From contig CXTY01000004.1 of assembly GCA_001404055.1 (NCBI GenBank), forward strand, positions 62,001-126,000: DNA of 64,000 nucleotides, read 5' to 3'. The notes under the pieces were generated by a model that saw only the letters and a list, made by a program, of their open reading frames with translations, made no database searches and was not told the DNA's origin. The DNA is from Roseibium album (lineage in GTDB: Bacteria; Pseudomonadota; Alphaproteobacteria; Rhizobiales; Stappiaceae). The translations under genes and the position numbers were made by a program. Of the stretch, positions 9,945-19,120 are shown in pieces; position 1 is the first letter of the stretch; each line of letters starts with the position of its first letter.

Positions 9945-10354
9945 TCGTTAACCAGCTAGGCAATGATTGCCGGGCAAATGGTTAATGAAAAGTTAACGTC
10001 TTCGACGTGCCTGCTCGCAAACTCTTCAAAAACCGGTGGAAGAGACAAACATTCCTTTGCATTTCGCGAAATGAACCCTGTCCACCACAGGCAAATTTTG
10101 CCTGCTTCTGTTAACTTTAAGAAGTAGTGAGATTCGAAACAGTTCAGCAAGCGATGCGAAGGGTTTTTCAAAGCAGTGTCTGGGTTTCCGCATCTTTGAA
10201 AGGCGAAAAAAATCAAAGGGCTTCGGGACGAACAACCAACTGGGCACTTTGTTTGGATTTACTGGGGATAAACTGGCTCTTCCCCAATTCAGGCAAATAA
10301 ACAAGGTATCGGACGAGCGTAATTAATCCGCAGGCGGGGCGGCACGAGGAAAAG
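9945..10354. other. Divergent intergenic region flgB/fliO
   Basis: 410 bp between divergently transcribed flgB and fliO. Apart from the CtrA-type box I see no other clear promoter element, hairpin or small gene. Sequences before fliO (around 10240-10260) only weakly resemble a sigma-54 element. Confidence 0.6.
9982..9997 (-). promoter_or_regulatory. ctrA box: Probable CtrA binding site upstream of flgB
   Basis: TTAATGAAAAGTTAAC matches the alphaproteobacterial CtrA consensus TTAA-N7-TTAAC exactly. It lies 38-50 bp before the flgB start, a normal position for a CtrA-activated class II flagellar promoter. Binding is inferred from sequence only. Confidence 0.6.
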
Positions 10355-12004
10355 ATGTATAACTGGATAGAAACGACATTCAACGTGAGCGGCGGCGTTA
10401 CTCAGACGATCGCGGTGATACTGGCGCTTCTCGTTGTTTTATTGCTGTTTAGCCTGTTTATTTTTATCCTCAAGCGCCTGATGGGCGCGAATGCGCCGCA
10501 AAGTCGGAGCCGGCAGCCCAGAATTGCCGTTATGGATAGCGCCACAGTCGACACCAAGCGCCGCCTGGTTCTTATTCGCAGGGACAATGTAGAACATTTG
10601 CTCCTCGTCGGAGGCCCCAGCGATGTCGTGGTCGAACAGCACATTGTTCGAAATGCCCCACTGACAAGTGGTCGTCCCGTTACGCAGATGACAACGGGCC
10701 AGATTGCAACCGCTCAGACAGCAACGGGCCAACCTGGACCGGCGCCGATCAAAGCGCCAATGGCACCTGGCCCCGATATTCCAGCGAGGCCAGATGAGAC
10801 CCATATGCCGACAGAAACTCTGTCTCCGGTGGCATTGGCAGCACAAACGGCCCCTACCCCAGTGTTCCCGGCGACCGACGACATTTCAGCAAAGATTACA
10901 CCGACACCCAAACCAGTGGCAGCAGACCCAACTCCCGTCAAAGCGCCACCTCTTGTGACGGAGCCACCGGTCAATCCGTTCGCTAAAGACAAAGCTGATT
11001 TTCAACCAGATACCAAGGAAAGCCCCAATAGGGCAGCCGATCTGTTACGAGCAGCGACCCAAAATGGTTTCAACAGGAAAAGGTCTCAGCAGGTAAAGCC
11101 AGAAACTGCTCCAGAATTCAGCGCGACAAATCAATCTGAACCACCTTCGAGCGCGCCGGTCATTAAACCGGAGCCTGCAGCTGTAAAAGAAACCGCACCG
11201 GCTCCGACTGGTAAAACTGCCTCAACTTTCAAATCATTGACCCGCCCTTTCGCTTCGCGGGAACGACCGTCTTATGGCAACCACTCGATCACACCGCCAG
11301 CGTCTGGCCCTGCCGCCCGCGCCAAAACGGCTTTGTTGACACCTGTTGAGGGTTCAAAGGACGCAAAAAAGACAGAGCCGATCATCGACACCCCTGAGCC
11401 TCGTTTTTCAGAGCCTGATGCGGGTGCTCTAGCGCCCAAGGAAAATCATCACGCAGAACCGGCCGCCGCCACTGTAGAACCCACCGGCTCCAATAACAGT
11501 GACTTCGATCTGACGACAAAAACGTCAAATGAAGAAACGCCATCAGCCGACGTTGTTTCCCGGGATCCTGACGAAGAAAACAACAACGCATCCCGATCTT
11601 CCCAGGAGCAAACTGACCTCTCTTCAACATCCCTATCGGAAGCTGAACCGGATGCCACAGGGTCTCCAAAGGAACTCAATCTGGATCTGGAAGTCGAAAG
11701 CCTGATCTTCGATGAGGCTTCGCCGCAGGAAAACCCGGCTGTGACAGAAGCAGATGCATCTAACACTGGCGCACCCCAGTCAGAAATTCAGGTATCGGTA
11801 GAAGCCACTCCAGACACTTCCGCACATGCATTGAATGCACCTGATATCAAGGTCCCAGAAACCCAGGCAACCGACAGCAAAGCGCCTGAAGTAAAAACAC
11901 CTGGAAAGCAGACGAAGCCCTCAACAACAAGCCTGGCGGAAAAGAACCCGATTGAGGACGAAATGGCGAAAATTCTTGACGAGTTGGTTGGGCAGCCGAA
12001 TTGA
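10355..12004 (+). CDS. fliO: FliO-type flagellar export protein with long disordered tail
   Basis: 549 aa. One membrane helix at about 17-42 is followed by the FliO core (about 58-95): RIAVMDSATVDTKRRLVLIR, then VEHLLLVGGPSDVVVEQHI. FliO helps assemble the FliP-FliR complex. Beyond residue about 100 come some 430 residues rich in Pro, Ala, Thr, Glu and Asp with no recognisable domain, whereas FliO proteins are usually about 100-150 aa. The stop codon overlaps the fliP start in an ATGA arrangement, so translation is coupled and the frame is intact to the end. The function of the tail is unknown. Confidence 0.9.
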   Translation: MYNWIETTFNVSGGVTQTIAVILALLVVLLLFSLFIFILKRLMGANAPQSRSRQPRIAVMDSATVDTKRRLVLIRRDNVEHLLLVGGPSDVVVEQHIVRNAPLTSGRPVTQMTTGQIATAQTATGQPGPAPIKAPMAPGPDIPARPDETHMPTETLSPVALAAQTAPTPVFPATDDISAKITPTPKPVAADPTPVKAPPLVTEPPVNPFAKDKADFQPDTKESPNRAADLLRAATQNGFNRKRSQQVKPETAPEFSATNQSEPPSSAPVIKPEPAAVKETAPAPTGKTASTFKSLTRPFASRERPSYGNHSITPPASGPAARAKTALLTPVEGSKDAKKTEPIIDTPEPRFSEPDAGALAPKENHHAEPAAATVEPTGSNNSDFDLTTKTSNEETPSADVVSRDPDEENNNASRSSQEQTDLSSTSLSEAEPDATGSPKELNLDLEVESLIFDEASPQENPAVTEADASNTGAPQSEIQVSVEATPDTSAHALNAPDIKVPETQATDSKAPEVKTPGKQTKPSTTSLAEKNPIEDEMAKILDELVGQPN

Positions 12005-12771
12005 TGAAACCTGACAGTCGCTCAGCGCAATGGTTTAAATTGTCAGGACTGGCGGTCGCACTCGCCTTTTTGTTTGCATTCTTGGCGGGGCCTGCATCTG
12101 CGCAGGAAATTTCTGTCGGGTTTGGTGATGACGCCAGCTTGACTGAACGCGCCGTGCAACTGGTCATTCTGCTGACCATCCTGTCTCTCGCGCCATCCAT
12201 TCTGGTCATGGTGACCAGCTTCACCCGTATCGTGGTCGTTCTGTCGCTGCTACGTTCAGCTATCGGTCTGCAGACGGCACCACCAAACATGGTCATGGTC
12301 AGCCTGGCCTTGTTCCTCTCTGCATTTATCATGATGCCTACTCTGCAGGCAGCCTATGATGCCGGCGTTCAGCCGCTTGTCGATGGCGACATCGAATTTG
12401 AACAGGCATATGAACGCGCGTCGGATCCGTTCCGAAGTTTCATGTTGTCTCAGGTTCGCGAAAAAGACCTTGCCCTTTTCCAGGAACTTTCCGGACAGGA
12501 TGCCCCGGAAAGCCCGGAAGACCTTTCAATGGCGACACTCGTTCCCGCGTTCATGATTTCAGAATTGAGGCGCGCCTTCGAAATTGGTTTTCTTCTTTAC
12601 TTGCCATTCCTGATCATAGACCTTGTTATTGCGTCTGTTTTGATGTCCATGGGTATGATGATGTTGCCACCGGTCGTGATATCACTTCCATTCAAGCTGA
12701 TATTTTTCGTGCTGGTAGACGGATGGAATCTGGTTGCAGGATCACTTGTTAAAAGCTTTGGTGGCGGATAA
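12004..12771 (+). CDS. fliP: Flagellar export gate protein FliP
   Basis: 255 aa. An N-terminal signal sequence, typical of FliP, ends near AGPASAQ. It is followed by the family stretches LSLAPSILVMVTSFTRIVVV and SMGMMMLPPVVISLPFKLI. The ATG at 12004 overlaps the fliO stop by four bases (ATGA). An in-frame TTG one codon earlier exists but is less likely. FliP is the main component of the export pore. Confidence 0.98.
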   Translation: MKPDSRSAQWFKLSGLAVALAFLFAFLAGPASAQEISVGFGDDASLTERAVQLVILLTILSLAPSILVMVTSFTRIVVVLSLLRSAIGLQTAPPNMVMVSLALFLSAFIMMPTLQAAYDAGVQPLVDGDIEFEQAYERASDPFRSFMLSQVREKDLALFQELSGQDAPESPEDLSMATLVPAFMISELRRAFEIGFLLYLPFLIIDLVIASVLMSMGMMMLPPVVISLPFKLIFFVLVDGWNLVAGSLVKSFGGG

Positions 12772-12807
12772 ATTCTTACAGGCGCTACGTAAAAGTTTAA
12801 GAAAATT

Positions 12808-12830
12808 GGTATTATAATAAAAATAATACC
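12808..12830. repeat. AT-rich inverted repeat before the DUF2336 gene
   Basis: GGTATTAT, seven-base loop, ATAATACC: perfect 8-bp arms in the 107-bp gap between fliP and the next gene, 48 bp before its start. It is AT-rich in a GC-rich genome, with no T-run suited to termination. It may be an operator or a leader hairpin. Confidence 0.4.
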
Positions 12831-12878
12831 ACCATAATTGGGAGCAGAAATCGCTCTGAGAGGAATAGTGGCAGGTCG

Positions 12879-13949
12879 GTGATACACGAACAACTTGAAC
12901 AGCTAGCCAGGCTCAAGGAGCCAGAGGCAAGATCAAAGCTTATCAGAACTCTTGTCGGTGAATACGCGCGGTCCGAAGACATTGAGCCGTCTGAAATGGA
13001 ACGCGAGCTTTTTTCCAAAATTGTTCTGTCGGTCTTCGATCAACTGGACCGGGACGCCAGATACGAACTCGTCGTCCGCCTGGCCAAAACAGACCGTATT
13101 ATCTCCGAGTTGGCCGACCGTCTCGCCCAGGAAGACTATGACCTTTCCGAACCTGTCATCGAAAGCTCCCCGATGATCAGCCAGCAGGCGTTGACGCGCA
13201 TCGCCAAGAACGGCGGCGATGACAAACGGCTTTCTGTAGCCAGACGCAATGATCTGAGTGAAGAAATTTGCGACACACTGATTGCCCGCAGCAGCCGGAA
13301 TGTCGTCCACGAATTGCTGGACAACACTGATGCCCCGGTCTCGGTCAAAGCTACGCTCGCCTTGCTGATTTTCGCCAATACCGAACCTGCTGTACTGGGA
13401 GGTATCGCCAAAAGGGCGTTGAAAGACGAGGAATTTCTCGAAACCCAGAAATACGTCGTCGAGACAAATTGCCCGCTGGTGCCGGCACGACTAAAAAAGG
13501 CGATTGAAGAGGACGATCTGGAAAGTCTTGCCGCATCCATCGGCGACCTCCAACGTGATGGCGGTGTTTCTCTGGAAGGCTCACAGTATTCCAGGCACGA
13601 GGCCAGCATTCAGATTGCCAATGGTGAATTATCCTTTGATGCGATCCTGCGCACTCTTTTTGAAGAAGAACGCATGGATGCCGCGATCTGGCTGATCGGC
13701 CGCAAGATCAATCTTGCCGATGATGTCGTGTCTGACACGTTGAAGTCTGATGCTGACGGAGCAATCATGCGCCTGATGCTGCAGACTGGAATTCACGAAA
13801 AGACCTACCGCGATTTTCTGAAGGCGCGTTGCGAGTGGTTGGATCGTAGCAACAGAACCATCGCTGAACTGGTCATGCGTTATAAGGCGGAATTGAAAAA
13901 GCCTCACTACGCAGCAGCGCAGCAGCCTCAGAACAATGCCCTAAACTGA
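12879..13949 (+). CDS. DUF2336 domain protein
   Basis: 356 aa, helical, without signal peptide or membrane segment. The region about 55-200 (LVVRLAKTDRIISELADRL, ARRNDLSEEICDTLIARSSR, VVHELLDN) matches the DUF2336 family of alphaproteobacteria, which contains HEAT-like repeats. The start is a GTG at 12879 with AGG about 6 nt upstream; no better ATG is in frame. DUF2336 proteins often lie among flagellar genes or beside response regulators, but their molecular role is not established. Here it follows fliP and converges on the giant TPR gene. Confidence 0.8.
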   Translation: MIHEQLEQLARLKEPEARSKLIRTLVGEYARSEDIEPSEMERELFSKIVLSVFDQLDRDARYELVVRLAKTDRIISELADRLAQEDYDLSEPVIESSPMISQQALTRIAKNGGDDKRLSVARRNDLSEEICDTLIARSSRNVVHELLDNTDAPVSVKATLALLIFANTEPAVLGGIAKRALKDEEFLETQKYVVETNCPLVPARLKKAIEEDDLESLAASIGDLQRDGGVSLEGSQYSRHEASIQIANGELSFDAILRTLFEEERMDAAIWLIGRKINLADDVVSDTLKSDADGAIMRLMLQTGIHEKTYRDFLKARCEWLDRSNRTIAELVMRYKAELKKPHYAAAQQPQNNALN

Positions 13950-14033
13950 TTTTCCAGAACGCCACTGGAATCACGCGCCAATTCAATTGATTTGGATGAT
14001 CACACGCGCCACACAATCAATCCACGAATTGCT

Positions 14034-17000
14034 CTAACCTGCGGGAGACTCGGAAGCTGGACCTGCTGCTGCCTGGTCAGGGCTGCGGTCCGGTGACATG
14101 TATTGCCGGCGGTATTCTTTCAGGAAAGTTTCAAGTGAATCGACACTTGCCATCCGGTTGGCAACTTCAAGAAACTCAACGCCTTGAGCTTCAACCGGCC
14201 GGGTAACAACCTCAAAGGCAAGAGATTCAGGACTGTCTGCCATCTTGTTCGTATATTTTGTTTGCAGCCGCTCTAGGCTCAACTGATCTCCAGCAAGCGA
14301 ATAGGCAATGCCCGCACGCAAAATATCCCTGCGTTCGAGCTCATCGAGCGGAATATTGTCCGACCAACGGGACCCATGCATGGCTTCGAGCTGTTCACCA
14401 GCGTCGCGCCAGCTTTCAGCGGCCCAGAACGTATCGGCGCGCAGTCTGTCGACATCACTTCCCCGCATGTTCCGAACCAGTTCGAGGGCAAGGTCAGGCC
14501 TGCCGCTTTCGGTCAATGCCCTTGCTTCGACGACATTCCTTTGACGTTCAAGCGTGGAAGGAAGGCTGGCCTGCCGGGTCCGGTTGAGAATACGCAAAGC
14601 TTCGTCCGATTTGCGATCCATGAGATAAATCGCGGCCAAATCCGCTGCAATCTGCGCGCGCGCGGCACCCTTCAACCGGTTGTCGACCTGGTGGCGCAGC
14701 AGTTCAGTTGCCTGATCAAGCAGATCAACCTCAACCAGTTTTTTCGCCAGCAAACGAACCATCTCGTCGCCCTGGCGTCCAATTGGCGTCAGTTCGCGGA
14801 AGTCATAATAAAGCGCAAGCGATTTGACAGGAGACATTTCATCCGCCTTCCCTTCCAGGAATAGGGCGTTGAAGAGACCATTCATTTCTTCTTGCAGCAA
14901 ACGGGTCGTGTCAGCATCCGGTTCGGCCTGGACAGCAGCCCGCATAGCCTCAAACGCCTGACGGTACTGACCGCGTTCAGCATGAAGCTGCGCAAGAAAC
15001 CGCAACGTCTTCAATTCGATTTCATCGCCGCGCCAGGACGTCGCCAACCCGGCCAGCCGGTTGATCGTTTCGTCAACGCTGGCTTCACCGTCCCTGTAGC
15101 GGATCCGCAGAGCGCGATATTCTGCTTCTGCAGCGCGCGGCCTGTCATCGGAACGGGTCACCAGATCAAATACAGTCAAGGCTTCTTGAGACCGGCCTGA
15201 AGAATCGGCCACGCGTCCACGCAAGATGTCGTAACGAGCGGCCTGGGTTGGGGTCACGTCACTCGGTTCAATTTCTGCAAGGATGCTATTGGCAATCCCG
15301 AAATCATTGACTTCAACCACCGCCTGCGCGGCAGCAAGTTTGAATTCTGTTTGAATGGCCGCAGGATAGTTGCCAACAACCGCCCTGCCCCTTGGCATCG
15401 CAATGCGGGCAGATGTCCAGTTGCCGAGTTTGACATCCACGATCGTCTGCCAAACAGCAGCATCCGGGCTGTTTTTCAAATCCGGCCTGTTCAGATGCGC
15501 ATAAGCTTCCTGCGGGCGGTTGGCCATTGTCTGTGCCGCGCCCATCATCAAATTAAAAGAGCTGTTTTGCGCAAGCGCTGGTTCTTCTTCCACCGCCAGT
15601 TTCATCAACCCAAGTGCTTCCTGGGCAAACTGATGCGCAAGATAAAACTTGGAAAGCGCGATCCGCGGTTTTCTACGTTTGCCTTCAGGAGCCCGGGACA
15701 ACTGGCTTTGTAGTTCCAGAAGACGGGACCGGTAAGCGCCCGGCCCCTCTGTGCTTAACGAGACGAATTCGACATAGTTGGATTCTTCCGGGCCGGTCAG
15801 TGCACTCAGGGAGCCCGTACCTCCTCTCAGGTGCCGGCTGGAAAGAGCAAGCCCGCCTTCCTTTTCAATGATCACGTCATCGCCGAGGATCTTCATGCTC
15901 ACGCCGTCGGATCTTGATGCAATCGCTATGCCCTGCGCCGAACTCAATGCTTCAAGGTCAACAAACTTCTGCGATTTCAGCAAGCCCCGCGGTGGGCCGA
16001 AACCGGTTACAAGAGAAATCGTGTCACCAACGAATGGGTCTGTAATCTGGCGAATTTTTTGAGGATCCCGGTATAGGAGCCGTAACACCGACCCACCATC
16101 TCCGCGAACATTGCGCTCAAGTTTCAGCGGCCTTGACGGCTCCAGGATCAAATCACCGATAACCAGAGACCAGGCATTGCCATCCACACCGACGGTCGCA
16201 AGAACCGGGTCATTCATGTCCAGGCGCAGAATTTGATAGTCGTCAAACTGCTGAACCTCAATGGTTTCTGCTGTTTCCGCAAGCGCCGAAACCATGCCAC
16301 GCGTATCAATGGTTGCGTCCGTATCAAAGACCAGCCAGATGCTGTCATTGCGCCGAAAAACGGCACTGGAAACCGGTTCGGAGAACGGAAAGACCACCCG
16401 TACGGTGTTGCCGATCCTGCGCGCTTCAGCCGACACGAAATTCCGCACTTCCTTGGCAAAATTCGCTGGCGGTTGTTCAGGTGACGGCGGCAACTGGTTG
16501 ACGTCTTGGCCACCCTTGGCACGCCAGACTTCCGGCGCATCAGCTGCGCGGCTTGGCAGCTGGATACCTGTTGGCACGTCACTTCCACCAAGGGAATTTG
16601 AATTTTGAATTTGAACAGGAGCATCCTGATTGGCGACTGTTGGCGCGCTATCCGTCTCACCGGTCTTTACCGGTTCCAATGTCGGAATACCGTTGTTTTC
16701 CGAAGAGGACTGATCATTGGCTTCACCCAATGTCTGCTTGGAAAGGTCAAGCATAGGTGCCTGGCGGACAACTGCCTCTTCCGGTTTCGTCTGGCCCAAC
16801 GGCAAGGCATTGGGGGCAGCCTGCGCAACGGTGATCGGCTTTTGATCAGTCGCCTGGCTGGGGTCTTGTCCAACTATCGCGGGGATTGTTGCTGTTGTGA
16901 GCTCCTCACCTGCACCTTCCCTGTCGCTCACCGTCTCCGGCAATGAAGCAGCGATAACTTCAGGGGCAGGAAGCGTTTCGACCGCCGGAGCGGTCGTGCT

Positions 17001-18323
17001 GTCTTCAACGGGCACTAAAGCAGTTTCAGCACCTTCTTGTTCTGGCGGCGCCTGCGCGAGAAAATCAGGTTTCAGTCTTGGTGCCATTGCGACCTGCCGA
17101 GCCTGATCCGGATCAGCTCGGACGGTTCCAATCTCCGGCTTTTCGTTTTCCGGTACCAGGAGCTCGGACGTTTGGATTTCAGCACGCCCTGTGTCGGGTG
17201 TCTGCGCGCGCGCACTCTGGTCTTTTTTAAGAGGTGGGATCGGAACAACCGTATAGGCCGGCGCCTCGTCTGCGCGCGACTCCTTCAACACCCCGCCACT
17301 GCGGGTCGATTTCGCCGATGGCGGCAATCCGCGTGGGTTCTTGACCTCGCGTGTGTCCCGCAAGCCTGGAGCAGTGATCATGTCCTTGCGGTTTTCGTTA
17401 TCCGCAACGGACAATTCCTTGTTGATCAACGCATTTGCCGGATCATTGACTTCCATATTTTCAGGAGTGACATCAATGACGTAGGTTTGCTCCTCGCGAA
17501 ACGCGCGGATATCCACCGAGGGCTCAACACGCATCAAAAACTTGAGCTTGCCCTTGTCGAGGAACGACGTTGCATCAATCACGCCTTGCGGAAGATGCGC
17601 ACGAAGATGGGCGATGTCCAACTGGGCCGGATGGTTGAACGTTACCTTGATGATATCGTTTTCCCGCACAAATGCGGTGTCAAACTTGATCGACCAATCG
17701 AAAACAAGACGTGTAAATGTCGGATGCTCACCCACGTGCAGGGCGACTTCAGGACCTTCCTGCGCCTTTAATCGAGCTTGCTCAAGTGCCCGCACCTTGC
17801 GCATGGCTGCCTCGGCCCGTTTGGCCAATTCGCGGACCACGTCATCGGGCAGACCGGGCGGCAGCCCTTGCCATGTCATGGGCAAGATGTCGACAAACAG
17901 CTTTTCGCCTGCTTCGAGTGTATTGATCTGAAATTGATCCCTGAGGGCGAAACGGATCGCGCTACCATCCGGATCGCGGCGGGCGATTGTTATGAATTCC
18001 GCCAGATCCAGAGGAACGTCATCAACTTTGATGTCGATTGGATCTTCAAAGGAAATCCGCAAGACACCGCCGGTAATAACAGCGTCGTAAATCGGCAGCA
18101 ATGTTCGGTCCTTGAAAGTCAGAACGATACGGCCGTAGCCCTCTTCCGGAAAAACATCGAGTTCGACAGGCTCAAGAGCTTGCGCGTGCGCCGGGCTGAG
18201 CGAAGCAAATGCCAGGAGTGCGGTGCCAACACAGATCCTGACGACAGAACGCAAAAGCGTACCCCATCCGCCCACTCGGGCAGATCTGCAGCATTTCCGT
18301 TTGGTCAGGAATCGTCCCTGCAA
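14034..18323 (-). CDS. Giant exported AMIN-like/TPR protein of the flagellar locus
   Basis: 1429 aa from a TTG at 18323, preceded by AAGGA about 10 nt upstream; no in-frame ATG lies nearby. An export signal ends near SPAHAQA (about 48). Residues about 50-285 contain beta-rich repeats resembling AMIN-type segments (GRIVLTFKDRTLLPIYDAV; FTRLVFDWSIKFDTAFV). About 290-640 is low complexity and acidic/Pro-rich. A third AMIN-like segment follows (RVVFPFSEPVSSAVFRRND, about 660-770). The C-terminal half (about 880-1390) is helical with TPR-like repeats (ALGLMKLAVEEEPALAQNSS, FEAMRAAVQAEPDADTTRL). It is probably periplasmic. It is last in fliL-fliM-DUF6468-motE-like, 92 bp behind the latter. It may be a stator- or motor-associated scaffold, a loose counterpart of rhizobial MotC, but this is inference from neighbours only. 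Confidence 0.75.
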   Translation of the reverse strand: MQGRFLTKRKCCRSARVGGWGTLLRSVVRICVGTALLAFASLSPAHAQALEPVELDVFPEEGYGRIVLTFKDRTLLPIYDAVITGGVLRISFEDPIDIKVDDVPLDLAEFITIARRDPDGSAIRFALRDQFQINTLEAGEKLFVDILPMTWQGLPPGLPDDVVRELAKRAEAAMRKVRALEQARLKAQEGPEVALHVGEHPTFTRLVFDWSIKFDTAFVRENDIIKVTFNHPAQLDIAHLRAHLPQGVIDATSFLDKGKLKFLMRVEPSVDIRAFREEQTYVIDVTPENMEVNDPANALINKELSVADNENRKDMITAPGLRDTREVKNPRGLPPSAKSTRSGGVLKESRADEAPAYTVVPIPPLKKDQSARAQTPDTGRAEIQTSELLVPENEKPEIGTVRADPDQARQVAMAPRLKPDFLAQAPPEQEGAETALVPVEDSTTAPAVETLPAPEVIAASLPETVSDREGAGEELTTATIPAIVGQDPSQATDQKPITVAQAAPNALPLGQTKPEEAVVRQAPMLDLSKQTLGEANDQSSSENNGIPTLEPVKTGETDSAPTVANQDAPVQIQNSNSLGGSDVPTGIQLPSRAADAPEVWRAKGGQDVNQLPPSPEQPPANFAKEVRNFVSAEARRIGNTVRVVFPFSEPVSSAVFRRNDSIWLVFDTDATIDTRGMVSALAETAETIEVQQFDDYQILRLDMNDPVLATVGVDGNAWSLVIGDLILEPSRPLKLERNVRGDGGSVLRLLYRDPQKIRQITDPFVGDTISLVTGFGPPRGLLKSQKFVDLEALSSAQGIAIASRSDGVSMKILGDDVIIEKEGGLALSSRHLRGGTGSLSALTGPEESNYVEFVSLSTEGPGAYRSRLLELQSQLSRAPEGKRRKPRIALSKFYLAHQFAQEALGLMKLAVEEEPALAQNSSFNLMMGAAQTMANRPQEAYAHLNRPDLKNSPDAAVWQTIVDVKLGNWTSARIAMPRGRAVVGNYPAAIQTEFKLAAAQAVVEVNDFGIANSILAEIEPSDVTPTQAARYDILRGRVADSSGRSQEALTVFDLVTRSDDRPRAAEAEYRALRIRYRDGEASVDETINRLAGLATSWRGDEIELKTLRFLAQLHAERGQYRQAFEAMRAAVQAEPDADTTRLLQEEMNGLFNALFLEGKADEMSPVKSLALYYDFRELTPIGRQGDEMVRLLAKKLVEVDLLDQATELLRHQVDNRLKGAARAQIAADLAAIYLMDRKSDEALRILNRTRQASLPSTLERQRNVVEARALTESGRPDLALELVRNMRGSDVDRLRADTFWAAESWRDAGEQLEAMHGSRWSDNIPLDELERRDILRAGIAYSLAGDQLSLERLQTKYTNKMADSPESLAFEVVTRPVEAQGVEFLEVANRMASVDSLETFLKEYRRQYMSPDRSPDQAAAGPASESPAG

Positions 18324-18415
18324 GTTGTTTCGTCCTTGGATCGCGCCAACACGCCATTGTTAGGTAAGTGTTCTTAACGTGCCCTTACACGAACGCCACA
18401 AATCCGCATTTTTCT

Positions 18416-19120
18416 TCAGTTTGACGGGATCTTCGGCAGGACATCCTGCCCTGGAGCCTGCGCTTGAACACTTTGAGCGGGTTGCACAGGCTCAGAAGAG
18501 TTGCTTGCAATTGCAACGGTGAGTCGCTCCGCTGCATCCGGAGACATCCTGGCAAGGATATCCGCCATTTTTCTCGGCTTCATCTGACGCACAACTTTCA
18601 AAAGGATAGGCAGACTGAGCCGATCGAATATGCGCGCCGCGTCCTTGGGCTTCATGCTTTCATACATGGTCACCAGGCCGGCAACTTCGTTCTTCTCCTG
18701 CCGTTTTTTCTCCTCAACGGCAACTTCTATCCGTTTTTCCAGCTTCTTCAGTTCATCGACGCGCTTCTGTAAGCGCTCTTCAGTCGCCTGCAGCAGCTTT
18801 TCTCTCAGATCGAGCTGACCTTCCTGCTTCTGCAGCGACTGTCGGCGTTCACCGAGGCTCTCAAGCACCGCGCGTTCGGCCGCAGAGCCGCCGATCTCGA
18901 GACTGTCCGGCAAGACCGGTTGATCTGGCAATTCACCGGGCGGAGGTGGAGGTGGCACATCCACGGACACCTCGGTACCGTCCCCGGCTTCAGTTTCCTG
19001 CGCAATAGCACCATTGATGGGAAGATGGCTGCTGTCCGGCCCCAGCGTGAGCCCAAGCACCTTCAGTGCGAGCAGAGCGCTCGCAGATATCCCCAGTAAT
19101 GGCAGCAGCCTCAGGTTCAT
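18416..19120 (-). CDS. MotE-like protein (MgtE N-terminal-type domain)
   Basis: 234 aa. An N-terminal hydrophobic segment (LLPLLGISASALLALKVLGL) is a signal or anchor. A Pro-rich stretch (DVPPPPPPGELP) follows, then a long coiled coil (about 95-150, QSLQKQEGQLDLREKLLQ onward). A C-terminal MgtE-N-like module has LVTMYESMKPKDAARIFDRL and VVRQMKPRKMADILARMSPD. In Sinorhizobium MotE is the periplasmic chaperone of the stator-associated protein MotC. The start overlaps the DUF6468 stop by four bases, so translation is coupled. It is followed by the giant TPR gene, its possible client. Confidence 0.85.
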   Translation of the reverse strand: MNLRLLPLLGISASALLALKVLGLTLGPDSSHLPINGAIAQETEAGDGTEVSVDVPPPPPPGELPDQPVLPDSLEIGGSAAERAVLESLGERRQSLQKQEGQLDLREKLLQATEERLQKRVDELKKLEKRIEVAVEEKKRQEKNEVAGLVTMYESMKPKDAARIFDRLSLPILLKVVRQMKPRKMADILARMSPDAAERLTVAIASNSSEPVQPAQSVQAQAPGQDVLPKIPSN

